From Impatiens glandulifera (taxonomy: Eukaryota; Streptophyta; Magnoliopsida; Ericales; Balsaminaceae), in the NCBI RefSeq assembly GCF_907164915.1, contig NC_061868.1, positions 32,392,439 through 32,456,438 of the forward strand: a stretch of 64,000 nt of DNA. Direction: 5' to 3'. The notes under the pieces were generated by a model. It had not been told where the DNA came from. It saw only the letters and a program-made list of their open reading frames with translations, and ran no database searches. Positions within the stretch are counted from its first letter, which is position 1. Each line of letters begins with the position of its first letter. Of the stretch, positions 54,001 to 64,000 are shown piece by piece. The translations under genes and the position numbers were made by a program.

Positions 54001-57000
54001 TTTTTGACCTCAAACTTCCAAATTTAGGTTATTTTCGATAAATACAAATCAATTTGATCCTTGAACTATTGTAAACGTCAAATTCGACCCTCAAACTTTA
54101 TATTTGTCCAATTTTGGATATAAAATTTATATTTCCATATTTTTGGAAAATTCCTATACAAATTCCCTATAATTGGATTAGCCAATTATTCCTAAGTTGT
54201 CATCCAAAAACCATATAGAGAGAGCTTTCTAAGTTGAAATATTAGGTTAAAATTGAAAAAGGAATGGAGTGACATTCCTCTAATCACTCACATCCCCTCA
54301 CATATAGGTATTAATTTGATAATCTTCTTTGGATTTTGTATATATTTACATAGTATGCAATACTTTTTTCTTAATGACCAAAAATATTTTCTTTAGATGT
54401 CTTACATTTGATATTTTGTTTGGCAATTAATGGATCAAGTGAGATTGAATCCTCCTAAATCTTTGGAGTTTGTGCAAAATTGGGAACTTTATAACAAAAG
54501 AATTTCATCATAATATTGCGTTTGGAGTCCTACTTGATAAACACTCTTTAATTTATTGTTGGAAACTAGATTGAAAATTTAGTGTTTTCAACTTTGTAGA
54601 CCAAATCTAGATTATTTTCAAGCATCTGAATCTCTATTGGTTATGACTGTGTATTCTTCACATTTCAGGGGGAGTCTATTGTATAATTAAACATTTAATT
54701 ATAATTTTCAAAAAAATAAATATGGCTATTATTGAAATCTTCTGTTCATTATACTATCAACAAATCATGGCCCATTTGGATTCTTAAGTCAACAGTGTTG
54801 TGGGAAAGAAAGAAATGTGGAGGAAATAATTTGCTCACCTAACAGCTACTATTAAATTAGGGTTAGGGTTAGGGTTAAAGAACATTCTTTATAACTTTTA
54901 AAATTATAGATACATGGATATATGTATATGTAATGTCTCATAATTAACTAATTATGCACAGTGGGAGAAACAAAATACACGTATCATGCGTCATACAAAA
55001 CGCCATAATTATATTATCTTAGTCATAAGTTGCATCTAAGAAATGTTTATTAAATATAATTAAATAATTAATTGGTTGGTTCTCGATATATGTTCTGGTG
55101 CCAATTTTGGAAGGATCAGAGGAGAGAATTAATTGTAAATGAAAAGGAAGATGAGTTTGTAACTAGCCTATTTGAAATATGTGTATTTTATTAATTTATT
55201 ATTTGAATCAATAATGCAGACTTAATTAATCAAATCAAATAATAATGAAGTGATTTTATTTTTATATTTTAGTTTCTACCTAATAATCGTTAAATTCAGG
55301 ATCTAGTGGATTAATGAAAAGTTGTTTATTTTCAAAAAATAAATAACGAAATAGTTTATTTATATTAATTTTACTGTTCAAAAAGTACGTAATTATGTTA
55401 TCATTTTATGTGAAGAAATGGTCTAGTTAGTACTCTCTTATCTTGGCTTTATTTTTATTTCATTTCTGTTTTTGATCTTGTTCTTTATATTCTTTTTGTT
55501 GTTTTGTTTTTTTCTTATTTTTTTTTTTTAAATATCTCGAATGATTCTTTTTCAGATAAAAAGGAAGAAAATAAATGAAAGGCCAATAATTTATGGATTC
55601 ATATATTTTCATTCCCAATTAAGTTGATTTGTTTGAGAATGATTAACCATTTAAAAATAAATGATCCATTTGACAGGATGTGATAACTCCAAAAATACCA
55701 ATATGAATAATAAATTCAATACATCACATACAACGAGATCAAAAGAGGATCTCTATGTTTGAATGTTAGGTTCATGAGATCCTCTTTAATTTATTCTTAT
55801 TAATAAAAAAAATGAAAAAATGTGATGATATTAATTTTTGTACATATCAACTAGTTTTTGGAGGAAACCATCACTTTGATCAATTATAGTAATAAATAAT
55901 ATTGTTTAAGTCATTAATGGTTGAGTTATTCAAAAGTGGGTAATAACATGGGTATTGACATCCATCCTTCAATCTAATTACACTAAAATTAATAAGGGTA
56001 GGATTAAAAGAAAGGGTAACACTTAAATTGTTTCTAAGTAGAGTTAAAAGTTTATCGCAAACTCTTCAATTAAAAAGCTTTGATTTTACAAAAAATCTTA
56101 TTTTCTCCTTGCAATATATCTCATAAATAACTTTTATTCTCTAATGATTTCTTTAACGTCAATAATCTTGCCAAGTTGTTAAACTAATTTTCTTTTGCTA
56201 GACATATGTGATTCCCCCACTAAATTCACATGATACGATCATTCTTAAGGTTTCCTCATGTCGGCTTTTCTCATCAACTGCCATAAATGGTGCATAAAGA
56301 CTCCATCCGAACACCATTTAAACTTGAACTCTATTATATCTCCCTTCTTCTATAATGTTTGTATCCTCATTAAGGGAGGGGCGTGTGAAGTTCTCATCAG
56401 TGTTTATGTCTTCCACAATTATCAATGACACGGCAATGGAGTGTAATCCAAACGTGCATTATACTTATTATGAAGTGTTCCAATTAGGGTCGGCCCTAGG
56501 GTAAGACTTGAACCTAAGACCTAAACTATTATATCATTTACCCAACTAAGATAAATTATTTATGTTTAAATATAATATAAAATTATTTGTTTTCAATATA
56601 ACATAAAATATAAAAAACAAGAACAAATTTCCCCAAACTTCGGGTCGGCTTTGACGCCAACTTAGTAGGGATTTTCCCTCTACCAAATCTTCTCAACCTA
56701 AGATCATGAACCATAATAGCGAGGAATCGGTGATTCACCCTTTGTAGGGAGGTTGAATCTACTATATGTCTCTCCCTATTTTGTATATATTTTGACATAT
56801 TTCACAGATTTCTATTGGTTTACACCCTGATTTCTCTTTTAAGTTTCCTCAACTATCGGAGGAATAGCCAACTCCTTCATTTACCAAAATCTACTCATAG
56901 GCTAAAAAATATTATAGATAGGAGATTAATTTCAATCTCTAGTTTTTGATAGACACAAGTTAGGTGAATATCTCCAAAGTGATAGTAGAATATCATCTCT

Positions 57001-57475
57001 CATGATCAAAAATAGGAACATCAGAAGTTTCAAAGTGCAAACAAAAATATATAGAAGACTATCATAAAATTATTGAAGTAAGATAACTTGTAAGGATAGA
57101 ATTAGTAAACACCACAATTGGTTTATCATGTTTATCTCATTAGCAACAAGAATAAATACCAATTATAAGTGATTGTTTTCTTTAAATGCGTTTAAACTTG
57201 AAGTTTTCCACTTGTAGAACTATATATACGAATGATTCTATTTAGAGAATAGTCTCCCATAAACTGCATGTTTTTACGAATATAAGCACGATTAATTTAG
57301 TGTTGTCGCACCTTTAAAATCACAAGTAATAAGAAGTGAAATCTCACATAAGTCATGGATTATAGAAAGGGAAATGTAATATATATGTTAAGAAGACCAA
57401 AGAACTTCAAAAAAAAACTAAGAAATATATAATTCCATGTATAAGCACACAAAAAAAAAACAATTTTGATCACCT
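54001..57475. other. AT-rich intergenic DNA downstream of the zinc-finger gene
   Basis: No coding sequence recognised. Contains a short TTAGGG triplet run near 54858-54876 and a SINE-like fragment at 56480-56552. The end nearest 57475 should include the 3' UTR of the zinc-finger gene. Confidence 0.5.
56480..56552 (-). mobile_element. SINE-like tRNA-derived fragment
   Basis: On the minus strand, 'TAGTTGGGTAAATGA' (A-box-like) is followed about 25 bp on by 'GGTTCAAGTC' (B-box-like). It differs from the two intronic SINEs. The ends are not defined. Confidence 0.4.
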
Positions 57476-58339
57476 TCACTTCAACTTTGGTGAATCTCCA
57501 AGTCTCAACTCAAGATCCAATCCTTCCTTTGAGATTAAGCTAATCTCCAATCCTTTATACGCATGACAATCTTCAAACGAACTTTGATTTGGAAACAGAG
57601 ATATGGGCGTCACATCTTTTCTTCTTCGTTTATTATTAGAAGTATCATTAGCCATATCACCCTCTTCTACAAATGATGGATAGGTTCCTCGGTAAACCAA
57701 ACTCAAGCTTGTGTAAAGATCCTTCCCAACAAACACATTCTTTTCAACACAATCATCTTTCTTCAGGATCTTAGAATTCTTTCTCGCGTCATCCTTCAAA
57801 CTTGATGAATTTTGGGTATAGTTCTTAACTTCCGGGTTAGACGACCATGATAAAGGAAATAAAGAAGCATCCTTTTGATTTTCTTCAAGAATATGAGAAG
57901 AAAACGGAAGGATTCTATTGTTAATTTCATGTTGGGAAAGTGTCAAAACCTCATAGTTGGAGCTCGGGATATAATCCTTAGTGCAAGTTTGATATGGGTA
58001 TTGATCATGAACTAGATTTGAGTTTTGATGATGAATAGGAGTAAGTTGATCGGAGAGAGTTTCATGGTGTGGATGAGATGGAGATTGCTTTAACCTTGCC
58101 CTTTCTCTCCTATGAATATTCATATGACCTCCAAGGGCTTGAGCAGACCTAAACTCTCTTCTACAAAAGGTACAAGAATAGGATCTTGGAGGCCATATGA
58201 ACCCTCCAAAAGGGCCAGCTGCATCTTCCGCAAAGGCTTGTTCTTCCCATGAAACTCCAAGCAAAGCATCAACATGGGATGATTTAGTCAACCCATGTTT
58301 ACGCTTTGCCCACATCAAGTATTGCACTTCTTCCTCCAT
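57476..58339 (-). CDS. SUPERMAN/ZFP10-type C2H2 zinc-finger repressor
   Basis: 287 aa, intronless. The start is the ATG at 58339; eight open codons upstream begin with TTG. The N-terminal '[11 protein letters not shown]...FIWPPRSY' block is typical of the ZFP10/ZFP11/SUPERMAN group. One plant C2H2 finger has Cys56, Cys59, His72 and His76 with the plant-specific QALGGH helix, followed by a basic '[10 protein letters not shown]' stretch. A second basic cluster (NKRRRK) lies at about 240. An EAR repression motif LDLELRL is at about 274-280. It should be a nuclear DNA-binding repressor of growth or organ boundary genes (by family). The open frame is undamaged. The exact orthologue is not resolved. 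Confidence 0.93.
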   Translation of the reverse strand: MEEEVQYLMWAKRKHGLTKSSHVDALLGVSWEEQAFAEDAAGPFGGFIWPPRSYSCTFCRREFRSAQALGGHMNIHRRERARLKQSPSHPHHETLSDQLTPIHHQNSNLVHDQYPYQTCTKDYIPSSNYEVLTLSQHEINNRILPFSSHILEENQKDASLFPLSWSSNPEVKNYTQNSSSLKDDARKNSKILKKDDCVEKNVFVGKDLYTSLSLVYRGTYPSFVEEGDMANDTSNNKRRRKDVTPISLFPNQSSFEDCHAYKGLEISLISKEGLDLELRLGDSPKLK

Positions 58340-58914
58340 AGGATGATCTAAATCAATAAACAAGATGTAAGAAAGGAGATTTGTACAGAAAAATTCTTAG
58401 GACAATAAAAACTTAAGGGTGGAAGGAAATTATTTTCAATACCTTGTTGGGAAGAAGATATATAGATCTCTTATAACTCAGCTTCAACAAATTGATCCTA
58501 TTTCTAAATTGATTTCATTTGTCCTTCTCTTTGATTGAGGAACAAATTGACTATAATGGCGCTAGCTATCTAGCTCTAGTGAATATATATAACATGTTGA
58601 ATTAGAAAATCAAGATTGTGGGTCCTATGGTTCCATCGGGGATGCTCACATTGCAAGACTGAGATTATCTCTATGGAGGAAATGAAAAATGTAATCAATT
58701 ATAATGTGACAAATAAGATGTGTCTTATATGTGAACCTTATGTGTGACTTCCTCTCAAGATATACTTAATTTTCACATTTATATTAGATGTGCATTTACC
58801 TAGGTTAATTAAGACAGTAACTAATAGCTCCTAATTAAAAATAAAAAAAATAAACATGTCACCCTCGTGCACATGAGAATAAAAACCAAATCAATGAAGT
58901 TCCAGTTATAACAC
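58340..58914 (-). promoter_or_regulatory. Zinc-finger gene upstream region, truncated by gypsy insertion
   Basis: Upstream sequence of the minus-strand zinc-finger gene. A TATA-like 'GTTATATATATTC' lies near 58580-58595, and 'CCAACAAGGTATTG' near 58445 could be a 5' UTR splice donor. Only about 575 bp remain between the ATG and the gypsy LTR at 58915. Confidence 0.4.
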
Positions 58915-59257
58915 TGATGCAGCGTGCGTGGCTAGGATGAACCTTTATCAAGATTCGTTGATTCTTACGAATACCGAAAGTTGATAGATATTGAGGAAAC
59001 CTCGTTTTCTAATTAATAATCTTCCCCTCACAAAGTGTTTTAAGATTCTTTTAAATACTCAAACCCTAGCTTGCAAAAGAAGTAAACAACTTTTCATAAA
59101 TTGCAAAAAAACACCCGAAACTAATAAAAATGCGATTTTGAGCCCCTAAACGTTTCCGCCCGAAAAACACTAGGCAATCGTCGATATCTGACACTTGCGA
59201 GATATTTTCGGATGCTGCAACTTTCGCATAAACGCCTCTTCGACTCGCACCGCATCA
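58915..59257 (-). repeat. 3' LTR of the gypsy element (left)
   Basis: 343 bp. On the minus strand it starts TGATGCGGTG and ends CTGCATCA. It differs from the other LTR at two seen sites (near 59095 and 59185). It contains the last 28 or so codons of pol. Confidence 0.92.
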
Positions 59258-62007
59258 TTCCCCCCAGGGTAGAAAAGATTCGTCCTCGAATCTTGAACCG
59301 CATCATCCTCATCAGAAGAAGACTCACCCACAAAAAGAACAAGATGCTTCACATTGAACACATCAGAGGTACGCACATGGCTGGGAAGGCGTAAACGATA
59401 AGCATTGGGGTTGATCTTCTCCACAATCTCAACAGGACCAATCTTCTTAGCAGCAAGCTTGCTATATTCATGAGCTAGAAAACGATCCTTAGTCAGAATA
59501 GCCCACACAAAGTCACCAACTTCAAAATCAACAGCACGCCTTCTCGAATCAGCCTTCTCCTTGTACTTGGCAGTAGCAGCAACCAAGCGGTCATGAGTGG
59601 TCTGATGAACCTGAGCCAACTGACCAACAAAATCCGCAGCAGTGGAATGAGGACGCACCTTGCTGGGCAGCGCTAACAAATCAAGAGGAGCACGCGGAGA
59701 CAGCCCGTAAATCACATGGAAAGGACTGAAACCAGTGGAGCGATTAACAGCATGATTGTGAGCAAACTCGGCCTGAGGCAGCTTCAGATCCCAAGCCTTA
59801 GGATGATCCCCAATTAAACTGCGCAGAAGGTTCCCCAAAGACCTATTAACAACTTCAGTTTGGCCATCAGTTTGCGGGTGATAGGCACTGCTAAAATTCA
59901 GCTGAGTATTAACCAAACGCCAAAGACTCCTCCAAAAGTGACTCACAAAGCGAGTGTCCCGATCAGAAACTATGGAGGCAGGAAGTCCATGAAGGCGATA
60001 CACATCCCTGAAATAAAGCTGTGCAACAGCCACAGCATCAGAGGTTTTCTTGCAGGGAATGAAATGAACCATCTTCGAGAATCGGTCAACCACCACAAAA
60101 ATCGAATCAGAACCACGCTGGGTACGTGGCAGCCCAAGGACAAAATTCATACTGACATCAGACCATGGTTCAGTGGGCATAGACAGAGGCAAGTATAACC
60201 CGGCATTAGTCGAAGCGCCCTTAGCCAACTGACAAACACGACAACGAGCAACAAAACGCCCCACCTCTTTGCGCATCGAAGGCCAGAAATAAGAAGCTGC
60301 AAGAAGCTGGAAGGTACGATCACGCCCAACATGGCCTTCTTTGTGGAGTTCCTGAATCATCCTCAAACGCAGGCTGCAATCTGGAATGCACAGCTGCACA
60401 CCGCGGAAAAGGAACCCATCCTCCAAGACAAAGTCCCTCGAATCCCCCTGTTGGATGCGAATGAGGACCTGAGAAAAGAAAGGATCATCACGATAGAGGT
60501 CCACAAACGAATCAAAGCCGGGTACATGGACACGCATCTCTGCCAACAACCCATGACGACGACTCAAAGCATCAGCCACGCGATTAGACACACCAGCCTT
60601 GTGTTTAATCACAAAAGTAAACTGCTGTAAATAAGAGACCCACGAAGCATGACGATGAGAAATCTTGTCCTGACGACCAAGATGCTTGAGGGAATCATGA
60701 TCCGTATATAAGACAAACTCCCGCTGAAATAAATAATGACGCCAGTGTTTGACTGCCTGGACAATAGCATAGAACTCAATATCATAGGTACTGAAACGAA
60801 GTTTAGCGCTAGACAGTTTCTCACTAAAATAAGCAACAGGACGCCCAGATTGGCTAAGTACAGCCCCAATACCCAATTTCGAAGCATCACAATGTAGTTC
60901 AAATGGCTGGGAAAAATCAGGAAGAACCAAAATAAGGGCTGAAGTGAGTCGGTGCTTGATCTCAACAAAGGCAGCCTCGGCATCATCCGTCCAGAAGAAC
61001 TTAACCCCCTTCATACAATCAGTGATAGGAGCCGTAACACTGCTGAAGTGAGGAATAAAACGCCGATAGAAGGAAGCCAAACCATGAAAACTGCGAACTT
61101 CAGTGATCGAAGAGGGGCGGGGCCACTGATTGACAGCCAGTACCTTACTCGGGTCCACTTTCAGGCCCTCCCGAGACACCACATAACCGAGGAACTGGGT
61201 AGAATCAGTAAGAAATGTGCACTTCGAGGAAGCAGCATAGAACTTGTCACGCCGGAGAACAGATAACACCTCACGAAGATGGGAGAGGTGTGCTACCTCG
61301 CTGTCACTGTAAATCAAGATGTCGTCGAAGTAAACGACTACAAACTTCCCAATGAAAAGGCGAAGAGCCTGGTTCATCACACGCATAAAGGTGCTAGGAG
61401 CATTCGACAGACCAAACGTCATAACCAGCCACTCATATAAGCCCTCACGAGTCTTAAAGGCAGTCTTCCACTCATCACCCATGCGAATACGAATCTGATG
61501 GTATCCACTCTTGAGATCCATTTTGCTAAACACAGAAGCACCACCCAACTGATCCAACAAGTCATCCAACCGGGGAATAGGAAACCGATAACGCACTGTA
61601 ATCTTGTTGATAGCACGACTATCAATGCACATACGCCAAGACCCATCCTTTTTTGGGGTAAGAAGGGCCGGGACAGCACAGGGACTAAGGCTCTCTCGAA
61701 TGTGTCCCTTAGCCAGCAAGTCCTCCACCTGTCTACGCAACTCTTCATGTTCTTTGGGACTCATGCGGTAATGAGGACGGTTGGGTAGGGCAGCACCTGG
61801 AACCAAGTCAATGTGATGTTGGATATCACGCAAAGGAGGCAAGGCACAAGGCAGATTCTCAGGAAAAACATCTGCAAACTCCTGTAACAGCGGCTGCACT
61901 GGAATAGGCACCTCAGAACTAGCGCCACAGGTAATCAGCGAACAAAATAGAGCAAACACCATGCCCGATTCGACCACGGCGGTCTGAAAAGGACCCCGAG
62001 ACAACAA
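59170..62007 (-). CDS. pol: Gypsy Pol: RT, RNase H, integrase
   Basis: About 945 codons; the first codon is TTG, so it continues the gag-PR frame rather than starting anew. RT: 'IDSRAINKITVRYRFPIPRLDD' region, 'MTFGLSNAPSTF' and catalytic 'VYFDDILIYS'. RNase H: 'LHCDASKLGIGAVLSQ' and 'YTDHDSLKHL'. Integrase: zinc 'H-x3-H...CRVCQLAKG', core 'VVDRFSKMVHF', 'SDRDTRFVSHFW' and 'HPQTDGQTEVVNRSL'. C-terminal 'KKIGPVEIVEKINPNAYRL' and 'TSDVFNVKHL', then an acidic and short basic tail that runs into the 3' LTR. No internal stop is seen. RT before integrase marks Ty3-gypsy. Confidence 0.93.
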   Translation of the reverse strand: MLSRGPFQTAVVESGMVFALFCSLITCGASSEVPIPVQPLLQEFADVFPENLPCALPPLRDIQHHIDLVPGAALPNRPHYRMSPKEHEELRRQVEDLLAKGHIRESLSPCAVPALLTPKKDGSWRMCIDSRAINKITVRYRFPIPRLDDLLDQLGGASVFSKMDLKSGYHQIRIRMGDEWKTAFKTREGLYEWLVMTFGLSNAPSTFMRVMNQALRLFIGKFVVVYFDDILIYSDSEVAHLSHLREVLSVLRRDKFYAASSKCTFLTDSTQFLGYVVSREGLKVDPSKVLAVNQWPRPSSITEVRSFHGLASFYRRFIPHFSSVTAPITDCMKGVKFFWTDDAEAAFVEIKHRLTSALILVLPDFSQPFELHCDASKLGIGAVLSQSGRPVAYFSEKLSSAKLRFSTYDIEFYAIVQAVKHWRHYLFQREFVLYTDHDSLKHLGRQDKISHRHASWVSYLQQFTFVIKHKAGVSNRVADALSRRHGLLAEMRVHVPGFDSFVDLYRDDPFFSQVLIRIQQGDSRDFVLEDGFLFRGVQLCIPDCSLRLRMIQELHKEGHVGRDRTFQLLAASYFWPSMRKEVGRFVARCRVCQLAKGASTNAGLYLPLSMPTEPWSDVSMNFVLGLPRTQRGSDSIFVVVDRFSKMVHFIPCKKTSDAVAVAQLYFRDVYRLHGLPASIVSDRDTRFVSHFWRSLWRLVNTQLNFSSAYHPQTDGQTEVVNRSLGNLLRSLIGDHPKAWDLKLPQAEFAHNHAVNRSTGFSPFHVIYGLSPRAPLDLLALPSKVRPHSTAADFVGQLAQVHQTTHDRLVAATAKYKEKADSRRRAVDFEVGDFVWAILTKDRFLAHEYSKLAAKKIGPVEIVEKINPNAYRLRLPSHVRTSDVFNVKHLVLFVGESSSDEDDAVQDSRTNLFYPGGNDAVRVEEAFMRKLQHPKISRKCQISTIA
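59258..59266 (-). other. Polypurine tract of the gypsy element
   Basis: Minus-strand GGGGGGAA lies directly before the 3' LTR start. It is also translated as part of pol. Confidence 0.85.
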
Positions 62008-63575
62008 GGTGGTAGGGGGGACGCATGATGAGTGGGGGCAGCACCCTTCTTGGGCTGATTTGACATCAACACAATCTTGGTACCATGAAATAAGAACGTG
62101 TAGGTATTAGCACGCCCATCATGTATAACAGAATGATCAAACTGCCAAGGGCGACCAAGTAAAAGGTGACAAGCATCCATAGGAACCACATCACAATATA
62201 CAGCATCACGATAATGGGAACCAATGGAAAAATTAACAAGTACGCGCTTGGAAACTGTAACATCCGTACCTTGACTCAGCCAGGACAGGCGATAAGGCTT
62301 GGGGTGAGGTTCAGTGGACAGACCCAGCTTCGAAACTGCAACCTCAGAAATCACATTCTCACAACTCCCAGCATCAATGATGAAGGTGCAAACTTTGCCA
62401 CCGATGGTACAAGTGGAATGGAACAGATTATTGCGTAACCACTCGTTGTCAGGAGCACGAGGTGTTAAACATGATCGACGAATCACCAAAAGGGGGCCAA
62501 CATCACCAGAAACATACTCCTCCAATGCCTCATCATCATAAACATCATACACTGGGGCTGAATCTGAAGGAAGAGCAGAGTCAGGATCATCCACCTCAGT
62601 AAAAAGACCACGATTGGTGGACTTTGGGTTGCGACACTCTGCTTGGCGATGGCCAACTTCACCACAATTGAAACAACGCAAGCCACCGGGACGTCCCTGC
62701 GGGGGGGCTGTAGTGCTGCGAGGGGGGGCTGGGGTGGGATGGGCCGGCTGGGAAGAAGAACCAATGCCACTAGTGGGGACAACCTGTTTTCCAAAGCTAC
62801 CCAAACCGCGCCTAGCTAGCTGTTTCTCAGCCTGTGAAGCACGCTGATGTGCCTCAGAAACAGTCAAGGGATCAAACATATTCAAAATATCCTTCAACTG
62901 GAGGCGAAGGCCACCAATATAGCGAGAAACCAACTGGAGAGGGGACTCAGACAGGTCAACACGAGCCACAAAGGTGTAAAACTCAGTGGAATAGTCATCC
63001 ACGGAACGAGAACCCTGACGAAGATTCTGGAACCGCTGGTATAGGTTACGTTCGTAATTATATGGTAGAAACGCAGCCCTAATATGTTTCCTGAATTTGT
63101 CCCAATTCGTGAGCTTTGCCTTACCATGACGAACACGTGTCTGTTTCAACTGCTGCCACCATGCTTGTGCACGACCATGTAAGCGAATCGTAACAAGGGG
63201 TACACGACGATCTGCAGGAACTTCCTTGAAATCCAGAATCTCTTCAACCTGAGAAAGCCAATCAATAAACTCTTCCGGTGGTAGACTACCATCGAACTTA
63301 GGGATGTCCACCCTGAAAGCCTGCTCCCAGCGATGATTGGGGCGTTCAGGGGATCGATTCCGAAGACCACCGAGAGGGTTTTCATCTGTCATCGTAACAT
63401 CATCTTCAGGGTGGTGCATGTGCATAGATGCATCCATCCGTTGCGTCAACCATTCAACCTGCCGCCTCAAATCGTCGTTATCACGGCGAAACTCAGCGTT
63501 TTCACGTCGCAACTCAGCAAGGTCACCATCATCAGCACCAGGGGTAGGGTTGCGCGGCTGTCTTCGGGGCGGCAT
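61935..63575 (-). CDS. gag: Gypsy Gag and protease
   Basis: 546 codons from the ATG at 63575, 31 bp inside the primer site. Coiled coil at about 18-45, Retrotrans_gag at about 85-240 ('VDIPKFDGSLPPEEFIDWL', 'RVPLVTIRLHGRAQAWW'), CCHC knuckle CFNCGEVGHRQAEC at about 303-316, and an aspartic protease with 'IIDAGSCENVIS' at about 406-417 (D-A-G instead of D-S/T-G, a tolerated variant in plant gypsy). The frame leaves the polyprotein at a run of six G (plus strand 62015-62020), and its last 25 or so codons are out-of-frame sequence. A one-base homopolymer change or -1 frameshifting would connect it to pol. Confidence 0.93.
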   Translation of the reverse strand: MPPRRQPRNPTPGADDGDLAELRRENAEFRRDNDDLRRQVEWLTQRMDASMHMHHPEDDVTMTDENPLGGLRNRSPERPNHRWEQAFRVDIPKFDGSLPPEEFIDWLSQVEEILDFKEVPADRRVPLVTIRLHGRAQAWWQQLKQTRVRHGKAKLTNWDKFRKHIRAAFLPYNYERNLYQRFQNLRQGSRSVDDYSTEFYTFVARVDLSESPLQLVSRYIGGLRLQLKDILNMFDPLTVSEAHQRASQAEKQLARRGLGSFGKQVVPTSGIGSSSQPAHPTPAPPRSTTAPPQGRPGGLRCFNCGEVGHRQAECRNPKSTNRGLFTEVDDPDSALPSDSAPVYDVYDDEALEEYVSGDVGPLLVIRRSCLTPRAPDNEWLRNNLFHSTCTIGGKVCTFIIDAGSCENVISEVAVSKLGLSTEPHPKPYRLSWLSQGTDVTVSKRVLVNFSIGSHYRDAVYCDVVPMDACHLLLGRPWQFDHSVIHDGRANTYTFLFHGTKIVLMSNQPKKGAAPTHHASPLPPCCLGVLFRPPWSNRAWCLLYFVR

Positions 63576-63595
63576 ACCTCAGGGTCGACTGGAAA

Positions 63596-63605
63596 CTGAT
63601 ACCAA
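63596..63605 (-). other. Primer binding site of the gypsy element
   Basis: Minus-strand TTGGTATCAG, one base after the 5' LTR, complementary to initiator tRNA-Met. Confidence 0.85.
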
Positions 63606-63606
63606 C

Positions 63607-63949
63607 TGATGCAGCGTGCGTGGCTAGGATGAACCTTTATCAAGATTCGTTGATTCTTACGAATACCGAAAGTTGATAGATATTGAGGAAACCTCGTTTT
63701 CTAATTAATAATCTTCCCCTCACAAAGTGTTTTAAGATTCTTTTAAATACTCAAACCCTAGCTTGCAAAAGAAGTAAACAACTTTTAATAAATTGCAAAA
63801 AAACACCCGAAACTAATAAAAATGCGATTTTGAGCCCCTAAACGTTTCCGCCCGAAAAACACTAGGCAATCGTCGAAATCTGACACTTGCGAGATATTTT
63901 CGGATGCTGCAACTTTCGCATAAACGCCTCTTCGACTCGCACCGCATCA
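63607..63949 (-). repeat. 5' LTR of the gypsy element (right)
   Basis: 343 bp copy, followed on the plus strand by the target duplication AACAC at 63950-63954. Confidence 0.92.
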
Positions 63950-64000
63950 AACACTAATTATGATAACTAATTTTATAGAGCAACAAAACAATACAACATC

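Larger units (their letters stand above)
58915..63949 (-). mobile_element. Chromovirus-like Ty3-gypsy element (CRM-like)
   Basis: 5035 bp with 343-bp LTRs (58915-59257, 63607-63949) flanked by AACAC (58910-58914, 63950-63954). I saw two LTR mismatches. A tRNA-Met primer site and a GGGGGGAA polypurine tract are present. Gag-PR and RT-RH-IN lie in two frames joined at a G6 homopolymer. The pol stop at 59170 lies inside the 3' LTR, a layout known for CRM chromoviruses. The clade call is from this feature and the 'SDVFNVKHL' integrase tail, and needs a tree. Confidence 0.92.

Noticed and set aside
54858..54876. TTAGGG triplet run as telomere-like sequence
   Set aside because: Only three units and of a non-plant type; too short to mean anything.
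62390..62405. Loss of protease active site (D-A-G instead of D-S/T-G) in the gypsy element
   Set aside because: Variation at this position is common in plant gypsy proteases; the catalytic Asp and Gly are kept.

Overview
The window is plant nuclear DNA, most likely from a eudicot. It has GT-AG introns, AT-rich intergenic DNA, plant LTR retrotransposons of several lineages, a CACTA transposon, tRNA-derived SINEs, and two host genes with clear plant families. The species cannot be fixed from sequence alone. Proteins resembling the extra ORFs described below are, from unverified memory, common in Lamiales annotations.

Layout. 1-1140 is a decayed Ty1-copia. 1142-2589 plus 16436-16616 is a CACTA (En/Spm) element with a Transposase_24-like exon chain and a subterminal repeat field. 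It was split by a 13.85-kb Sirevirus-like Ty1-copia element (2590-16435; LTRs 1281 bp, TSD GTATA, about 4 LTR mismatches). 16690-17870 is a broken FAR1/FHY3-like (MULE-derived) gene. 20360-30351, minus strand, is an apparently intact 10-exon OSBP-related protein gene of the ORP3 type (453 aa); its introns hold SINEs and a rearranged copia. 30810-34060 (+) and 35870-38720 (-) are inverted remnants of one Ty3-gypsy family. The plus copy is split by a solo LTR (31170-32902) carrying an array of short palindromes. Between the two lies an FKBP20-1 pseudogene (34285-35020) that ends at a 20-bp tandem array. 40161-44957 is a young Ale/Retrofit-like copia with one frameshift, flanked by identical 222-bp direct repeats. 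45180-54000 is non-coding with four tandem arrays and a candidate gypsy LTR. 57476-58339 (-) is a SUPERMAN/ZFP10-type C2H2 repressor gene. 58915-63949 (-) is a chromovirus-like gypsy with TSD AACAC, inserted about 575 bp upstream of the zinc-finger ATG.

The most unusual object is the Sirevirus-like element. Between pol and its 3' LTR it carries three sense-strand ORFs of 239, 234 and 935 codons. All three begin with the same divergent domain of about 200 residues. Each is preceded, 75-110 bp upstream of its ATG, by its own TATA box and a pyrimidine-rich leader. The third ORF adds basic, acidic and coiled-coil regions that suggest a nuclear scaffold-like protein rather than an envelope. This looks like a retroelement carrying a small, independently promoted family of accessory genes.

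Host content is sparse: ORP3 (sterol/lipid exchange between membranes) and the zinc-finger repressor. Everything else is transposon-derived or unassigned.
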